Assembly: GCF_004022565.1 (NCBI RefSeq)
Contig: NZ_CP022987.1
Coordinates: forward strand, 2,232,001 to 2,296,000
From: Pollutimonas thiosulfatoxidans
GTDB taxonomy: Bacteria > Pseudomonadota > Gammaproteobacteria > Burkholderiales > Burkholderiaceae_B
Direction: 5' to 3'
Length of the DNA: 64,000 nt
Part shown: piece after piece, positions 8,849-18,600 of the stretch
Layout of the letters: each line of letters opens with the position of its first letter
Position numbering within the stretch: the stretch's first letter is position 1
The notes under the pieces: model-generated
Told to the model about the DNA's origin: nothing
Databases searched by the model: none
The model's input: the letters and a program-made list of their open reading frames with translations, nothing else
Position numbers and translations under genes: made by a program

Positions 8849-9397
8849 ATGTCAAATAATCCTGACGAAACTCCCGACCACGGCTACGACCGGCCCAGCA
8901 AGTCTCAGGTCAAGCGCGACATGCTCGCCTTGCAAGACCTGGGACGGCAGTTGGTCGACCTGTCTTCAGAAAAGCTGAAACAACTGCCGCTCTCAGAAAA
9001 AATGCTCGATGCCATCAAGCTGGCGCAAAAGACAACCAGCCGCGAAGGCCGGCGACGCCAGATTCACTACGTGGGCAAACTGATGCGCGACGCCGATGCG
9101 GACGCCATCCGAACCCAATTGGACATCTGGGAAAATGGATCAAAGCAGCAAACACTGGCCATGCACCGGATCGAGTCGCTGCGCGACCTGTTGTTGCGCG
9201 ACGATGACGCCCTGACTGGCCTCTTGAAGGAATATCCGGGCGCCGACATCCAGCATCTGCGCACACTGATACGCGAGGGACGCAAAGAGGCGCAAGCCAA
9301 CGAACGTCTGCAAGCCGGCCAGGATCCACAACGCAAACATTACCGGGCGCTATTTCAGGCACTGAAAGCCCTGGACGACACACAGGAAACCGAATGA
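8849..9397 (+). CDS. darP: Dual-action ribosome maturation protein DarP (YjgA, DUF615)
   Basis: Binds late 50S precursors and helps the peptidyl-transferase centre mature. The product is 182 residues, highly charged and helical, with family core RPSKSQVKRDMLALQDLG (about 15-32) and GRRRQIHYVGKLMRD (about 67-81). It shares a short divergent promoter region with pmbA and overlaps the esterase gene by 4 bp (ATGA), implying translational coupling. Confidence 0.95.
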   Translation: MSNNPDETPDHGYDRPSKSQVKRDMLALQDLGRQLVDLSSEKLKQLPLSEKMLDAIKLAQKTTSREGRRRQIHYVGKLMRDADADAIRTQLDIWENGSKQQTLAMHRIESLRDLLLRDDDALTGLLKEYPGADIQHLRTLIREGRKEAQANERLQAGQDPQRKHYRALFQALKALDDTQETE

Positions 9398-10065
9398 GCT
9401 CTACCTTGCTGGAATGCATAGAAATAGAAACCGGCCCCGAACCGCAACATGCCGTTATCTGGCTACATGGCCTGGGTGCCGATGGCAACGACTTCGCACC
9501 GCTGGTGCCCGAGCTGAAACTACAGGGCTGCCCCGCGATCCGCTTTGTTTTTCCTCATGCGCCCGTGCGCCCCGTCACCATCAATAACGGGGTGTCCATG
9601 CGAGCCTGGTACGACATTTTCGCGCCCGATCTGGTGCGCCGCGAAGATGAGCCAGGCCTGCGGGACTCACAGCTTGCAGTCCAGTCCTTGATCGCCCGCG
9701 AGAACCAGCGCGGCGTACCCACCTCCAACATCGTGCTGGCGGGGTTCTCTCAGGGCTGCGCCATGGCCTTGCAAACCGGCCTGCGCCTGGATGAAAAGCT
9801 TGCCGGCATCATTGGCTTGTCGGGCTACTTGCCACTGGCTTCGCTGATCGAGGCCGAGCGTCATCCCGCCAATCAGGACACGCCTATTTTCCTGGCTCAC
9901 GGCACGCAAGACCCCGTGGTGGTGCTGGCCCGTGCCGAAGACACCCGGGCCGCACTGGACAAGATGGGCTACACCGTCACCTGGAAGACCTATCCGATGC
10001 CCCACTCGGTATGTCTGCCCGAAGTCGACGATGTGTCGGCCTTCTTGCGTTCAGTGCTCGTATAG
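9394..10065 (+). CDS. Carboxylesterase/phospholipase family alpha/beta hydrolase
   Basis: Serine hydrolase of the small carboxylesterase family (EstB-like, acyl-protein-thioesterase fold), 223 residues. The triad is visible: Ser119 in GFSQG, Asp173 in THGTQDPVV context, and His204 in PMPHSV. LHGLGADGNDF (25-34) forms the oxyanion region. No signal peptide, so cytoplasmic; the natural substrate is unknown. It overlaps darP by 4 bp upstream. Its 3' end overlaps the convergent Pat-like gene by 15 bp. Confidence 0.92.
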   Translation: MSSTLLECIEIETGPEPQHAVIWLHGLGADGNDFAPLVPELKLQGCPAIRFVFPHAPVRPVTINNGVSMRAWYDIFAPDLVRREDEPGLRDSQLAVQSLIARENQRGVPTSNIVLAGFSQGCAMALQTGLRLDEKLAGIIGLSGYLPLASLIEAERHPANQDTPIFLAHGTQDPVVVLARAEDTRAALDKMGYTVTWKTYPMPHSVCLPEVDDVSAFLRSVLV

Positions 10066-12537
10066 CGACTGGACCCCGCCGGTTTCACCCAGATTCAGCC
10101 ACACCCGGCGCATCGTGGCGTCTTCGAGGTCCTGGTCGTTTTGAAAACCCAGATGCGTCATCAAGGCCAGCATCGGACGGTTGGATGCCAGGACCACGCC
10201 ATCGATATAGGTCAGGCCCTGCTGCTGAGCGGCATCGATCAGCCCGCGCATCAACTGGGCGCCCAGGCCGCGCCGCTGCCACGCATCGCCGATGACCAGC
10301 GCATATTCGGCCCCACGCCCATCCGCATTACGCAGATAATGCGCAAAGCCGATGATCTGCTCGCGCGGGTGCCCCCGGTTCAAGGGGTTGGGCATCTGCA
10401 CTGTGGCCACCAGGGCCAGTTCGCGGTCGTAGTCGATCGCGGTGTAGCGCGCCAACATACGCGGCGTGAGTTCGCGCAGCATGGACACGAAGCGCATGTA
10501 TCGCGACTCGTCCGATAAGCCGCGCACGAACTCCTGCAAGGGCTCGGCATCTTCTGGTCGTATGGGCCGCAGCATCCAGGGCTGGCCATCCTTGAACGTC
10601 TTGGCCTGGACCAGACCCCGCGGATAGGGATGTATGGCCATGTGCCGATAACCGGTGGTTTCGGGCAGAACCAGCATGGATTCGCTGCGCAAGTCCACCT
10701 GCACGCCAAGGGCAATCAGTTGCATATCGTCCGCATACAGCGGATCGATGAGGAAGCTGTCCAGCGCGGGCAGTTCGCTGACTGCCTGCGAGAGGTTCTC
10801 CAGCGCTTCCAGCAGATTCTCGAATGCGGCTGGCGTCATCTGCCGCGACAAGGCCCCGCGCCACAAATCGCTGCGCTGGACCAGCTTGCGGGCCAGATAG
10901 CGATTGAGCGGTGGCAGCTCCAGGGCGGGGAAGCCACCGGCGATCAGCGCATCATCCCCGCCAGAGCCAAACAGAAAGTACGGCCCGTAACGCGGATCGC
11001 GGCGCACCCGTATGGACATCGGCATGTTGTCTTCGCGGTCGATACCATGGGCATCGGCTTGCGCCGCCACGCGCACCGGTATGTGAAAGCAGGCCAGCAG
11101 TTGCTCGCACTCTTGTGGCGTCAGGCTGCGCCGGCGCTCTTGTTGGGCATGGGCAACCAGGGCTCGGGCCTTGTCCAGCAAGGGCGGCTTGCCCAGCGGC
11201 TCGGGCGGCAATGTCTGCTGCGCCAAGGTTTGGTTGTAGTGATACGCCCCCAGTATGCCAAAGGCATTGGCAGCCGATTCGGGGGTGCGGAAGGCCGGCG
11301 TGCCGACCCGGTCGAGCACTTGCCGCAGCGCGCGCATGCCCGCGTCGCCCATAAAGCAGGAAACAATGGGCTTGCGTGCCTGGGCCGCCATGCCTGCCAC
11401 CTGGCGCGCCACACCTTCCAGATCAGACAAGGGGTCGGGGGCCAACAACACCAACACGCCATCGACGCCCGTATCGGCTTCCAGCAACGCGACCACGCGC
11501 TGCACCTTGTCCGCCGACAAGGGGGCGTGCGTTACGATCGGGTTGACGGTGCTGGCGCCAGGCTCGAGCAGATCCCTGAGCGCCTTGATGGTGGACTGCG
11601 CCAGTTCTGCCGGGAACACGGATTCGTTATCGCCGATGACATCAATGGCCAGCTGGGACGCCCCGTTGCCGTTGGAAAACAGGGCGATCTTGCGGCCGCG
11701 CACCCGCCGCGTGTGCACCATGACCTTCAAGGCCGAAAACAGCTGCACGAAATAACGTATGCGCACGGCGCCGGCGCGGCGCAGCAAGGCATTGAATACG
11801 GCGTCTTCGATGGACGGCCTGAGCACCTTGTGCCCCGACTTGAGCACCACCACGGGCTTGACGCTGGCCGCAGCGCGTAGCGCACTGGTAAAGCGCCGCG
11901 ATGACGAGGCATCTTCCAGGTACAGCACTATGCTTTCGGTGCGCGTGTCCATGGCCAAATAATCGAGCACATCCGGAATGTCGACACCCGCCTCGTCCCC
12001 CAAGGACACCACGGCAGAGAACCCCAGATCGATATCCTCGGCCCAATCGAGAACCGCCGAGGTGATGGATCGGGACTGCGCCACCAGTGCGACCCGACCG
12101 CTTAAGGCCACCTTGGGCTGATGAGTCAGGTTCAGGCCCAGATGCGGGCGCTGCAAACCGAAAGCCCGCGGGCCCAGCAGCGTACAGTCTTGCAGGGTTG
12201 CCCAGGCTCGGCAATATGCTATGTCTTCTACCGGATCGGCCGAGGCCTGCGGGTGTGCCAGCACCACCAGGCTGCGTGGTCGTGCCGGCTTGAGCGACTC
12301 GAGCGCTTCGGGCAGGCGAGCCGGCGCCACGCACACCAGCGCCAGGTCGAGGCGCGCGCCAGCCGCCACACCGGCCAGTGTGGTCGGCAAGGTGATGGGC
12401 TGGCCGCTGGCCACCGGGACGGTGCTTACGGCGTTATGCAGGCAACGCGGAGGCGTTGCCATCAGCGTCAGCTCGCTCTCGGCCAGCACAAGCAGCGTAC
12501 GCGGTTCGAACAAAGAGGCGAGACGATGACGCGGCAT
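10051..12537 (-). CDS. Pat-like protein: CoA-binding/acyl-CoA-synthetase-like domains fused to GNAT acetyltransferase
   Basis: Related to protein lysine acetyltransferase PatZ/Pat. In order: an N-terminal CoA-binding-type domain (about 1-140), succinyl-CoA-synthetase-like flavodoxin domains (about 145-450, with SLGDEAGVDIPDVLDYL), a shortened ATP-grasp region (about 480-645), and a C-terminal GNAT domain (about 660-815) with the acetyl-CoA loop QRRGLGAQLM. The 828-residue length is below the roughly 890 of E. coli PatZ. The deficit lies around residues 497-510, where the usual lysine-bearing ATP-grasp lobe is reduced to about ten residues, so ligase activity is unlikely while acetyltransferase activity is plausible. 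The gene is convergent with the esterase gene and divergent from gltX. Confidence 0.88.
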   Translation of the reverse strand: MPRHRLASLFEPRTLLVLAESELTLMATPPRCLHNAVSTVPVASGQPITLPTTLAGVAAGARLDLALVCVAPARLPEALESLKPARPRSLVVLAHPQASADPVEDIAYCRAWATLQDCTLLGPRAFGLQRPHLGLNLTHQPKVALSGRVALVAQSRSITSAVLDWAEDIDLGFSAVVSLGDEAGVDIPDVLDYLAMDTRTESIVLYLEDASSSRRFTSALRAAASVKPVVVLKSGHKVLRPSIEDAVFNALLRRAGAVRIRYFVQLFSALKVMVHTRRVRGRKIALFSNGNGASQLAIDVIGDNESVFPAELAQSTIKALRDLLEPGASTVNPIVTHAPLSADKVQRVVALLEADTGVDGVLVLLAPDPLSDLEGVARQVAGMAAQARKPIVSCFMGDAGMRALRQVLDRVGTPAFRTPESAANAFGILGAYHYNQTLAQQTLPPEPLGKPPLLDKARALVAHAQQERRRSLTPQECEQLLACFHIPVRVAAQADAHGIDREDNMPMSIRVRRDPRYGPYFLFGSGGDDALIAGGFPALELPPLNRYLARKLVQRSDLWRGALSRQMTPAAFENLLEALENLSQAVSELPALDSFLIDPLYADDMQLIALGVQVDLRSESMLVLPETTGYRHMAIHPYPRGLVQAKTFKDGQPWMLRPIRPEDAEPLQEFVRGLSDESRYMRFVSMLRELTPRMLARYTAIDYDRELALVATVQMPNPLNRGHPREQIIGFAHYLRNADGRGAEYALVIGDAWQRRGLGAQLMRGLIDAAQQQGLTYIDGVVLASNRPMLALMTHLGFQNDQDLEDATMRRVWLNLGETGGVQSLYEH

Positions 12538-12619
12538 GATTTATGGTGGTTTCAGCGTTGAACGGTGGGTACTCTAAAATACAGGATTGCCAGCACACGC
12601 TAAAGACTAACGAGTAACA

Positions 12620-14029
12620 ATGACTACGTCCACCCCTACCCAAGTACGCACCCGCTTTGCACCGTCCCCGACAGGGTATCTGCATCTGGGCGGCGCACGC
12701 ACGGCACTGTTTTCCTGGGCGTTTGCGCGCCATCACCAGGGCGTCTTCGTACTTCGCATCGAAGACACCGACCTGGAGCGTTCCACCCCGGAAGCTGTGC
12801 AGGCCATACTGGACAGCATGGACTGGCTCGGGATGCAGCCCGATGAGGGCCCGTTTTATCAAATGCAGCGCATGGACCGCTACCGCGAGGTCATTGCAAG
12901 AATGCTGAAGGAAGGCACGGCCTATTATTGCTACAGCAGCCCCGCAGAGATCGAAGCCATGCGGGACAAGGCGCGCGCCGCGGGACTGAAGCCACGCTAT
13001 GACGGCACCTGGCGGCCTGAAGCCGGCAAAACGCTGCCCAGCCCGCCCGCAGGCCGCAAGCCCGTCGTGCGCTTTCGCAATCCGGTGGATGGTGTCACCG
13101 CCTGGAACGATCTCATCAAGGGTCCCATCAGTTTCGACAACACCGAGCTGGACGACCTGATTATTGCGCGTCCGGACGGCACCCCGACCTACAACTTCTG
13201 TGTCGTGGTCGATGACTGGGACATGAACATCACGCATGTACTGCGCGGCGACGACCACGTGAACAACACCCCCCGGCAGATCAATATCTTGCGCGCCTTG
13301 GGCGCCACCCTGCCCGAATACGGCCACCTGCCCATGATCCTCGGGCCCGACGGCGAAAAGCTGTCGAAGCGACACGGCGCGGTCAATGTCATGGAATACG
13401 AAGGCCAGGGTTATTTGCCCGAAGCCATGATCAATTATCTGGCGCGGCTGGGCTGGAGCCACGGCAACGACGAGCTGTTCACACGCGAGGAACTGGTCGC
13501 ATGGTTTGACACCCGGCACCTGACCAAATCAGCAGCGCAGTGGGACCCAAAGAAACTGAACTGGGTCAATGCGCACTACATCAAGACGACGACAGACGCT
13601 GACCTGGCCGCGCATGTGGCGCCGCGCATACGGACACGCGGCGGCGATCCTGACGCCGTCGATTTGCTTGCGGTCATGGCATTGCTGAAAGACCGGGCCG
13701 AAACGCTGGAGCAACTGGCGGACGGCGCCATGCTCTTTTGCGCACCTTTCAGCCCAGCCGACCCCGAACTGCAGGCGCAATATCTGGACGACGGCGCCAA
13801 GTCTTTGCTGGCAGCGTTTGCCGCCAAGGCCTCAGACCTGGCCGAATGGAATACAGAATCGCTCGATGGCCTGATCAAAGAACTATTGACCGAGCACGGC
13901 GTGAAGATGCCCAAGCTGGGCTTGCCGCTGCGGCTGGCGGTTACCGGCCAGAAGCAGACACCTGCCATCGGCGCGGTACTGGCCATCATCGGTCGTGAGC
14001 GGGTACTGCAACGGCTGGCAGCCGCCTGA
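12620..14029 (+). CDS. gltX: Glutamate--tRNA ligase
   Basis: Class I aminoacyl-tRNA synthetase charging tRNA-Glu, 469 residues. The HIGH-type motif is in PSPTGYLHLGGAR (about 15-27) and the KMSKS-type motif is EKLSKRHG (about 249-256), with the Rossmann core between them and a helical anticodon-binding C-terminus. The N-terminal RFAPSPTGYLHLGGAR is typical of bacterial GluRS. The start ATG at 12620 has only a weak purine-rich site (GAG) upstream. Its TGA stop directly abuts the stop codon of the convergent lipoprotein gene, with no gap. Confidence 0.98.
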   Translation: MTTSTPTQVRTRFAPSPTGYLHLGGARTALFSWAFARHHQGVFVLRIEDTDLERSTPEAVQAILDSMDWLGMQPDEGPFYQMQRMDRYREVIARMLKEGTAYYCYSSPAEIEAMRDKARAAGLKPRYDGTWRPEAGKTLPSPPAGRKPVVRFRNPVDGVTAWNDLIKGPISFDNTELDDLIIARPDGTPTYNFCVVVDDWDMNITHVLRGDDHVNNTPRQINILRALGATLPEYGHLPMILGPDGEKLSKRHGAVNVMEYEGQGYLPEAMINYLARLGWSHGNDELFTREELVAWFDTRHLTKSAAQWDPKKLNWVNAHYIKTTTDADLAAHVAPRIRTRGGDPDAVDLLAVMALLKDRAETLEQLADGAMLFCAPFSPADPELQAQYLDDGAKSLLAAFAAKASDLAEWNTESLDGLIKELLTEHGVKMPKLGLPLRLAVTGQKQTPAIGAVLAIIGRERVLQRLAAA

Positions 14030-14521
14030 TCAGAACGGCAGGCGATAACCCGGCGACATGCGACGCGCGGTGATGCGCGCGCCGTCCGCATCGCGCAGCG
14101 CCACGTTGTCGGTTGTGATCGATGTGACGGCATAGCGGTTGGTATAGATCGGATCGTCCAGATCCACCGGCATCCCGTTGGATGTCAGGGTCTGCAATAC
14201 CAGCGTTTGCTTGGTGTGCTGCCAGCAACCCGTCTCGGCCAACCCTTGCGAAGGGTTCTTGCCGCGCTTCAGAAGCTCGGTATACGCCATGGTGCCGTCT
14301 GCGTTCAGGGTGTACAAGGTGCGCAGTTCTCCGGCGACGCCTTTTTGCTTGCGTATGCTTAGCCAGTTGCCGACCAGCTTGTCGTCCGTCGCGGCGGCCT
14401 GGCAGGCCGGCGGCGCTTTCTCTTGCGGCTGGGGCGCCGGCGGTGTGGCGCAAGCGCCCAGGACCATGGCGGCGGCCAGGCCTGTCATCAAGGAACAATA
14501 GCGCGACGGAATGAAGAACAT
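14030..14521 (-). CDS. Small predicted lipoprotein of unknown function
   Basis: A 163-residue protein with a type II signal peptide; the lipobox VLGAC places the lipidated cysteine at residue 24. The mature part starts with a Pro-rich linker and continues as a beta-rich domain with KLVGNWLSIRKQKG and YTLNADGTMAYTE, which resembles lipocalin-like or META-like small lipoproteins; that likeness is weak. The ATG at 14521 is preferred to the GTG at 14527 because GGAAG lies 5-6 bases upstream of it. No partner genes suggest a role. Confidence 0.75.
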   Translation of the reverse strand: MFFIPSRYCSLMTGLAAAMVLGACATPPAPQPQEKAPPACQAAATDDKLVGNWLSIRKQKGVAGELRTLYTLNADGTMAYTELLKRGKNPSQGLAETGCWQHTKQTLVLQTLTSNGMPVDLDDPIYTNRYAVTSITTDNVALRDADGARITARRMSPGYRLPF

Positions 14522-14672
14522 GGTCACTTCCTTTGCAAAACCACAAACCGCAAGGGGTATCGGCAGCCGCGCGAACCCGCACGACCTACAATCGATTTAC
14601 AAAAATATTCTACCTGAATGGTCGGCGCGCCAGGCTCGCCGCCCATTGGGTTGCGCCGGAGCTGCGCCCGTC

Positions 14673-15110
14673 ATGAACTACGCTGTATTGATTACCCTGC
14701 ATCTGTTTGCCGCCTTCATTTTTGTCGGCACGGTGTTCTTTGAAGTGCTGATGCTGGAGGGTATACGCAAACAGGTGCCGCGCGACGCTATGCGCAGCGT
14801 CGAACAGGCCATAGGCAAACGGGCGCGCCGCTTCATGCCCTGGGTGATCATTGTGCTTTACGGCGCCGGCATCGGCATGGCTTGGCACTACCGCGTGGTG
14901 CTGGCGCATCCGCTGGACACTCCCTTTGCTACGCTGCTGAGCCTGAAGATCCTGCTGGCCCTCAGCGTGCTGGCGCACTTCATTACCGCTATGGTCCTTA
15001 GCACTCGCGGCAAAATGAAGACACGCCACTTCCAGGCGATTCATGTCAGCGTGTTCTTGCATATGTTGGCCATTATCTTGCTGGCCAAGGCCATGCTTTA
15101 CGTCGGCTAG
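14673..15110 (+). CDS. CopD-like four-helix integral membrane protein
   Basis: Polytopic membrane protein of 145 residues with four predicted transmembrane helices (about 3-22, 53-72, 84-106, 121-142). The start MNYAVLITLHLFAAFIFVG with an early His, plus further intramembrane His residues (AWHYRVV, AHFITAM, IHVSVFLH), resembles the CopD/DUF2269 group, some members of which bind haem or copper. The frame is open back to 14511, but a long hydrophilic leader is implausible and the ATG at 14673 begins exactly at the first helix. Function unknown. Confidence 0.78.
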   Translation: MNYAVLITLHLFAAFIFVGTVFFEVLMLEGIRKQVPRDAMRSVEQAIGKRARRFMPWVIIVLYGAGIGMAWHYRVVLAHPLDTPFATLLSLKILLALSVLAHFITAMVLSTRGKMKTRHFQAIHVSVFLHMLAIILLAKAMLYVG

Positions 15111-15131
15111 GCAAACCGCCACCAGCCGCCG

Positions 15132-15584
15132 CTACAGCGGCAACTTGATCTCGTGTTTGATCTCGCGCAGCGCGACGATGGTGCGCGTCTGGCGCACGCC
15201 GGGCAAGTTGAACAGAAAGCGGTGCAGGAAGCTGTCGTAGGCTTCGGGACTGGCCACCAGGATCTTCAACAGAAAATCGGCGTCGCCCGTTACGGCATAA
15301 CACTCCAGGATCTCGGGGGCGTCGCGCACCGAGCGTTCGAAGTTCTGCACGATGTCGGCCGAATGCCTTTCCAGGCTGATCTGCGTGAACATGCATCCCT
15401 GCAAGCCCACCTTGTTGCGGTCCACGCTGGCGTAATACCCCTGAATGACCTTGGCCGACTCCAATGCCTTGACCCGGCGCCAGACCGGCGCCGCGGACAA
15501 GCCCACATGCTCGGAAAGCTGCTGGGCCGAGGCCCGCCCGTCCACCTGAAGCTGTTCCAGGATTTTTAGATCAATTTTGTCCAT
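15132..15584 (-). CDS. Lrp/AsnC family transcriptional regulator
   Basis: Feast/famine regulator of 150 residues: N-terminal helix-turn-helix (MDKIDLKILEQLQVDGRAS, then LSEHVGLSAAPVWRRVKALE) and a C-terminal RAM ligand domain with ECYAVTGDADFLLKILV. Such proteins sense amino acids. It is transcribed away from the indolepyruvate oxidoreductase gene with a 114-bp shared control region, so it most likely controls that gene in response to aromatic or branched-chain amino acids (inference). The ATG at 15584 is preferred to 15599 because AGAGG lies about 8 bases upstream and LxxLxxxxR family N-termini begin here. Confidence 0.92.
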   Translation of the reverse strand: MDKIDLKILEQLQVDGRASAQQLSEHVGLSAAPVWRRVKALESAKVIQGYYASVDRNKVGLQGCMFTQISLERHSADIVQNFERSVRDAPEILECYAVTGDADFLLKILVASPEAYDSFLHRFLFNLPGVRQTRTIVALREIKHEIKLPL

Positions 15585-15657
15585 ATTGGCCTCTTGCACG
15601 CAATGTTCATTTCAATAACAAGGGATTTTACGCGATGAGATAGCAATAAACGCGCTG

Positions 15658-15677
15658 TCCATGCTGTCTATCATGGA
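15658..15677. promoter_or_regulatory. Candidate AsnC/Lrp operator between regulator and oxidoreductase genes
   Basis: Inverted repeat TCCATG (15658-15663), eight bases, CATGGA (15672-15677). It lies in the 114-bp divergent region and ends about 20 bp before the oxidoreductase start codon, where the adjacent regulator could bind. The assignment rests on position and symmetry only. Confidence 0.35.
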
Positions 15678-15698
15678 TAGGAATTATGGAGTTTCACT

Positions 15699-18600
15699 AT
15701 GCCTTCCCCTATTGCTGTAGACAGCCAGTACCAGCTAAGCCACAACCTGACCGCCACATCAGGCCGGGTGTTCCTGACCGGCACCCAGGCCTTGGTGCGC
15801 ATGCTGCTGGCGCAACGCCGTGCCGACCGCGAACGCGGCCTGAACACCGCCGGCTTTGTCACCGGCTATCGCGGCTCGCCATTGGGCGGGGTCGATCAGG
15901 CCATGTGGCGCGCACAGGCATCGCTGGACGAAAACCAGGTGTCGTTCCTGCCCGCCATCAATGAAGACCTGGGCGCCACCATCGTCATGGGCACACAGCA
16001 AGCCGGCGTGCGAGACGACAAGACGGTCGATGGCGTATTTGCCATGTGGTACGGCAAGGGTCCGGGCGTGGATCGGGCGAGCGACGCCCTGCACCATGGC
16101 AACGCGGCGGGCGCGTCGCGGCACGGCGGCGTGCTGTTGATTGTGGGCGACGACCACACGGCAGCGTCTTCTTCCATCCCCCACGCCAGCGAAACCAGCT
16201 TGTCGGCACTGAGCATACCCATAGTCCATCCGGCCTCAATCGAGGAGTACGAACTTTTTGGCCTTTGGGGCTGGGCGCTATCGCGTTATAGCGGAGCCTG
16301 GGTAGCCTTCAAGGCCATTACTGAAACAGTTGAAAGCGGCCGTTCGTTCAGCTTGCAGGCCGTGCCGGATTTTTCCGTCCCGGACGAAAACCGGCACGGC
16401 ACGCTGGAGTACAGCGCTCGCGAGTTCCTGACGCCGGCGATGGAAACGCGCATGGCTCAACGCCTGGAAGCCGTCAAGGAATTCGCACGCCTGCACCCAC
16501 TGGACCGCATGGTGGACGCTGCGCCGAATGCGCGGCTGGGCATTATCACCACCGGCAAGGCTTACCTGGACACGCAAGACGCGCTGAAGCAACTGGCAGC
16601 CGAGCTTCCCGGCACGGGCCTGCCGGCATTGCGGCACTACAAAATAGGCTTGAGCTGGCCGCTGGACCTGCAGGGGCTGCGCGAGTTCGCACAAGGGCTG
16701 GACCACATTCTTGTCATTGAAGAGAAAGCACCGATTATCGAAACGCAGGTCAAGGACGCCTTGTTCAATCTGGACATCCGGCCGCGGGTGGCCGGCAAGC
16801 GCGATCTGGAGAACGCCGCCCTGGTCCCGCAGGAGGGCCAGCTAAGCCCGGCGCTGGTCGCGATCGCACTGCGCCGCTGGTTGCGCCAGGGCGGCCTGGC
16901 TTGGCCCGATGTGTGTGACGCCGGCCTGCAGCAAGCAACGCCGAGTTCATCAACGTCGCTGACGCGCAAACCCTATTTCTGTTCGGGCTGTCCACACAAT
17001 ACATCCACCAAAGTGCCTGACGGCAGCCAGGCACTGGCCGGCGTCGGCTGCCACTATATGGCAACCTGGATGAACCGCGAGACCAGCGGCCTGACCCAAA
17101 TGGGCGGCGAAGGCACCGACTGGATCGGGCTGTCGCGCTACACCCGCATGCCGCATGTGTTCCAGAACATGGGCGAGGGTACCTACTTTCACTCCGGCTA
17201 CCTGGCCATACGACAGGCGGTCGCCGCTGGCGCCAATATTACCTACAAGATTCTGTTCAACGATGCCGTTGCCATGACGGGCGGCCAGCCGGTGGACGGC
17301 TCGATATCGGTGCCGCAGATTTGCCAGCAGATGCTGGGCGAAGGCGTGCGACGCGTGGTCGTGACCTCCGATGACGTAGACAAGTACCGCGACATCAGCT
17401 TGCCCGCCGGCGTGGCGGTCCACGATCGCCATGAGCTGGATGCGCTGCAACGCGAGCTGCGCGACCCACCGGGCGTAACTGTACTGATACACGACCAGGT
17501 CTGTGCCGCCGAGAAGCGGCGCCGTCGCAAGAAAAGCGCGTATCCCGACCCCGCCCGCCGCCTGTTCATCAACACGGCGGTCTGTGAAGGTTGCGGCGAT
17601 TGCAGCAAACAATCCAACTGCCTGTCGCTGGTGCCGGTGGAAACGCCTTTCGGGCGCAAGCGGGCCATCGACCAATCCAGCTGCAACAAGGATTACTCCT
17701 GTGTGGACGGTTTCTGTCCGAGCTTTGTGTCGGTGGTCGGTGGCAATTTGCGTAAAGAGGCAAGCGCCTCGGGCGAACGGGAACGCGAGCGATTACAAGA
17801 GCTGCTGACCACCCTGGCCGAGCCCAGGTTCCTACCCTATGCCGACCGATGTAACATCCTGGTGGCCGGGATAGGCGGCACCGGCGTGGTAACCGTCGGC
17901 GCCATATTGTCCATGGCAGCGCACCTGGAAGGCCGGGCGGCGTCTGTACTGGATATTACCGGTCTGGCCCAGAAAGGCGGCAGCGTCATCAGCCACATAC
18001 GCCTGTCTAGCAATGCCGACGCGACCGGAACCGTACGCATAGACGCCGGCCAGGCCGATGTGCTGATCGCCTGCGACATCGTTGCCGCCAGCCGGGCCGA
18101 TGCCTTGCAGGCTGTGCGCTCAGGCAAAACCCAGGCCATCGTAAACAGCTACCTGGCGCCGACCACCGAGTTCACTCAGGATCCGCAAGCGGACCTGAAC
18201 CCAGAGCCGCTGATTGCCGCAGTGCGCAGCGCCGCCGGCGCAGACCATACTTGGACGCTGAATGCCCACGAACAAGCCTCTCGTTATTTTGGCGACAGCA
18301 TCATGGCCAACATGATGGTGCTGGGCTTTGCCTGGCAACACGGAGGCATACCCTTAAGCCTGCCCGCCATCATGCGTGCCCTGGAACTGAACGGCGTGGC
18401 CGTCGAGCGCAACCAGCGCGCGTTCCAGATGGGCCGCTTGCTGGCTGCCCAGCCAGACGCATTGCGCGTGGCCACGGCTAAGGAGAAAGCGGTCCTGATC
18501 CACATGCCCGAGTCGCTGGAGACAGTGCTGGAGCGGTGTAGCACCGCGCTGCGTGCCTATCAAAACGATGCCTATGCGGCGCAGTTCACTGGCTTCATTG

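Noticed and set aside
12434..13519. 361-codon frame antisense to gltX
   Set aside because: It lies over gltX and the promoter region of two genes and has no recognisable motifs.
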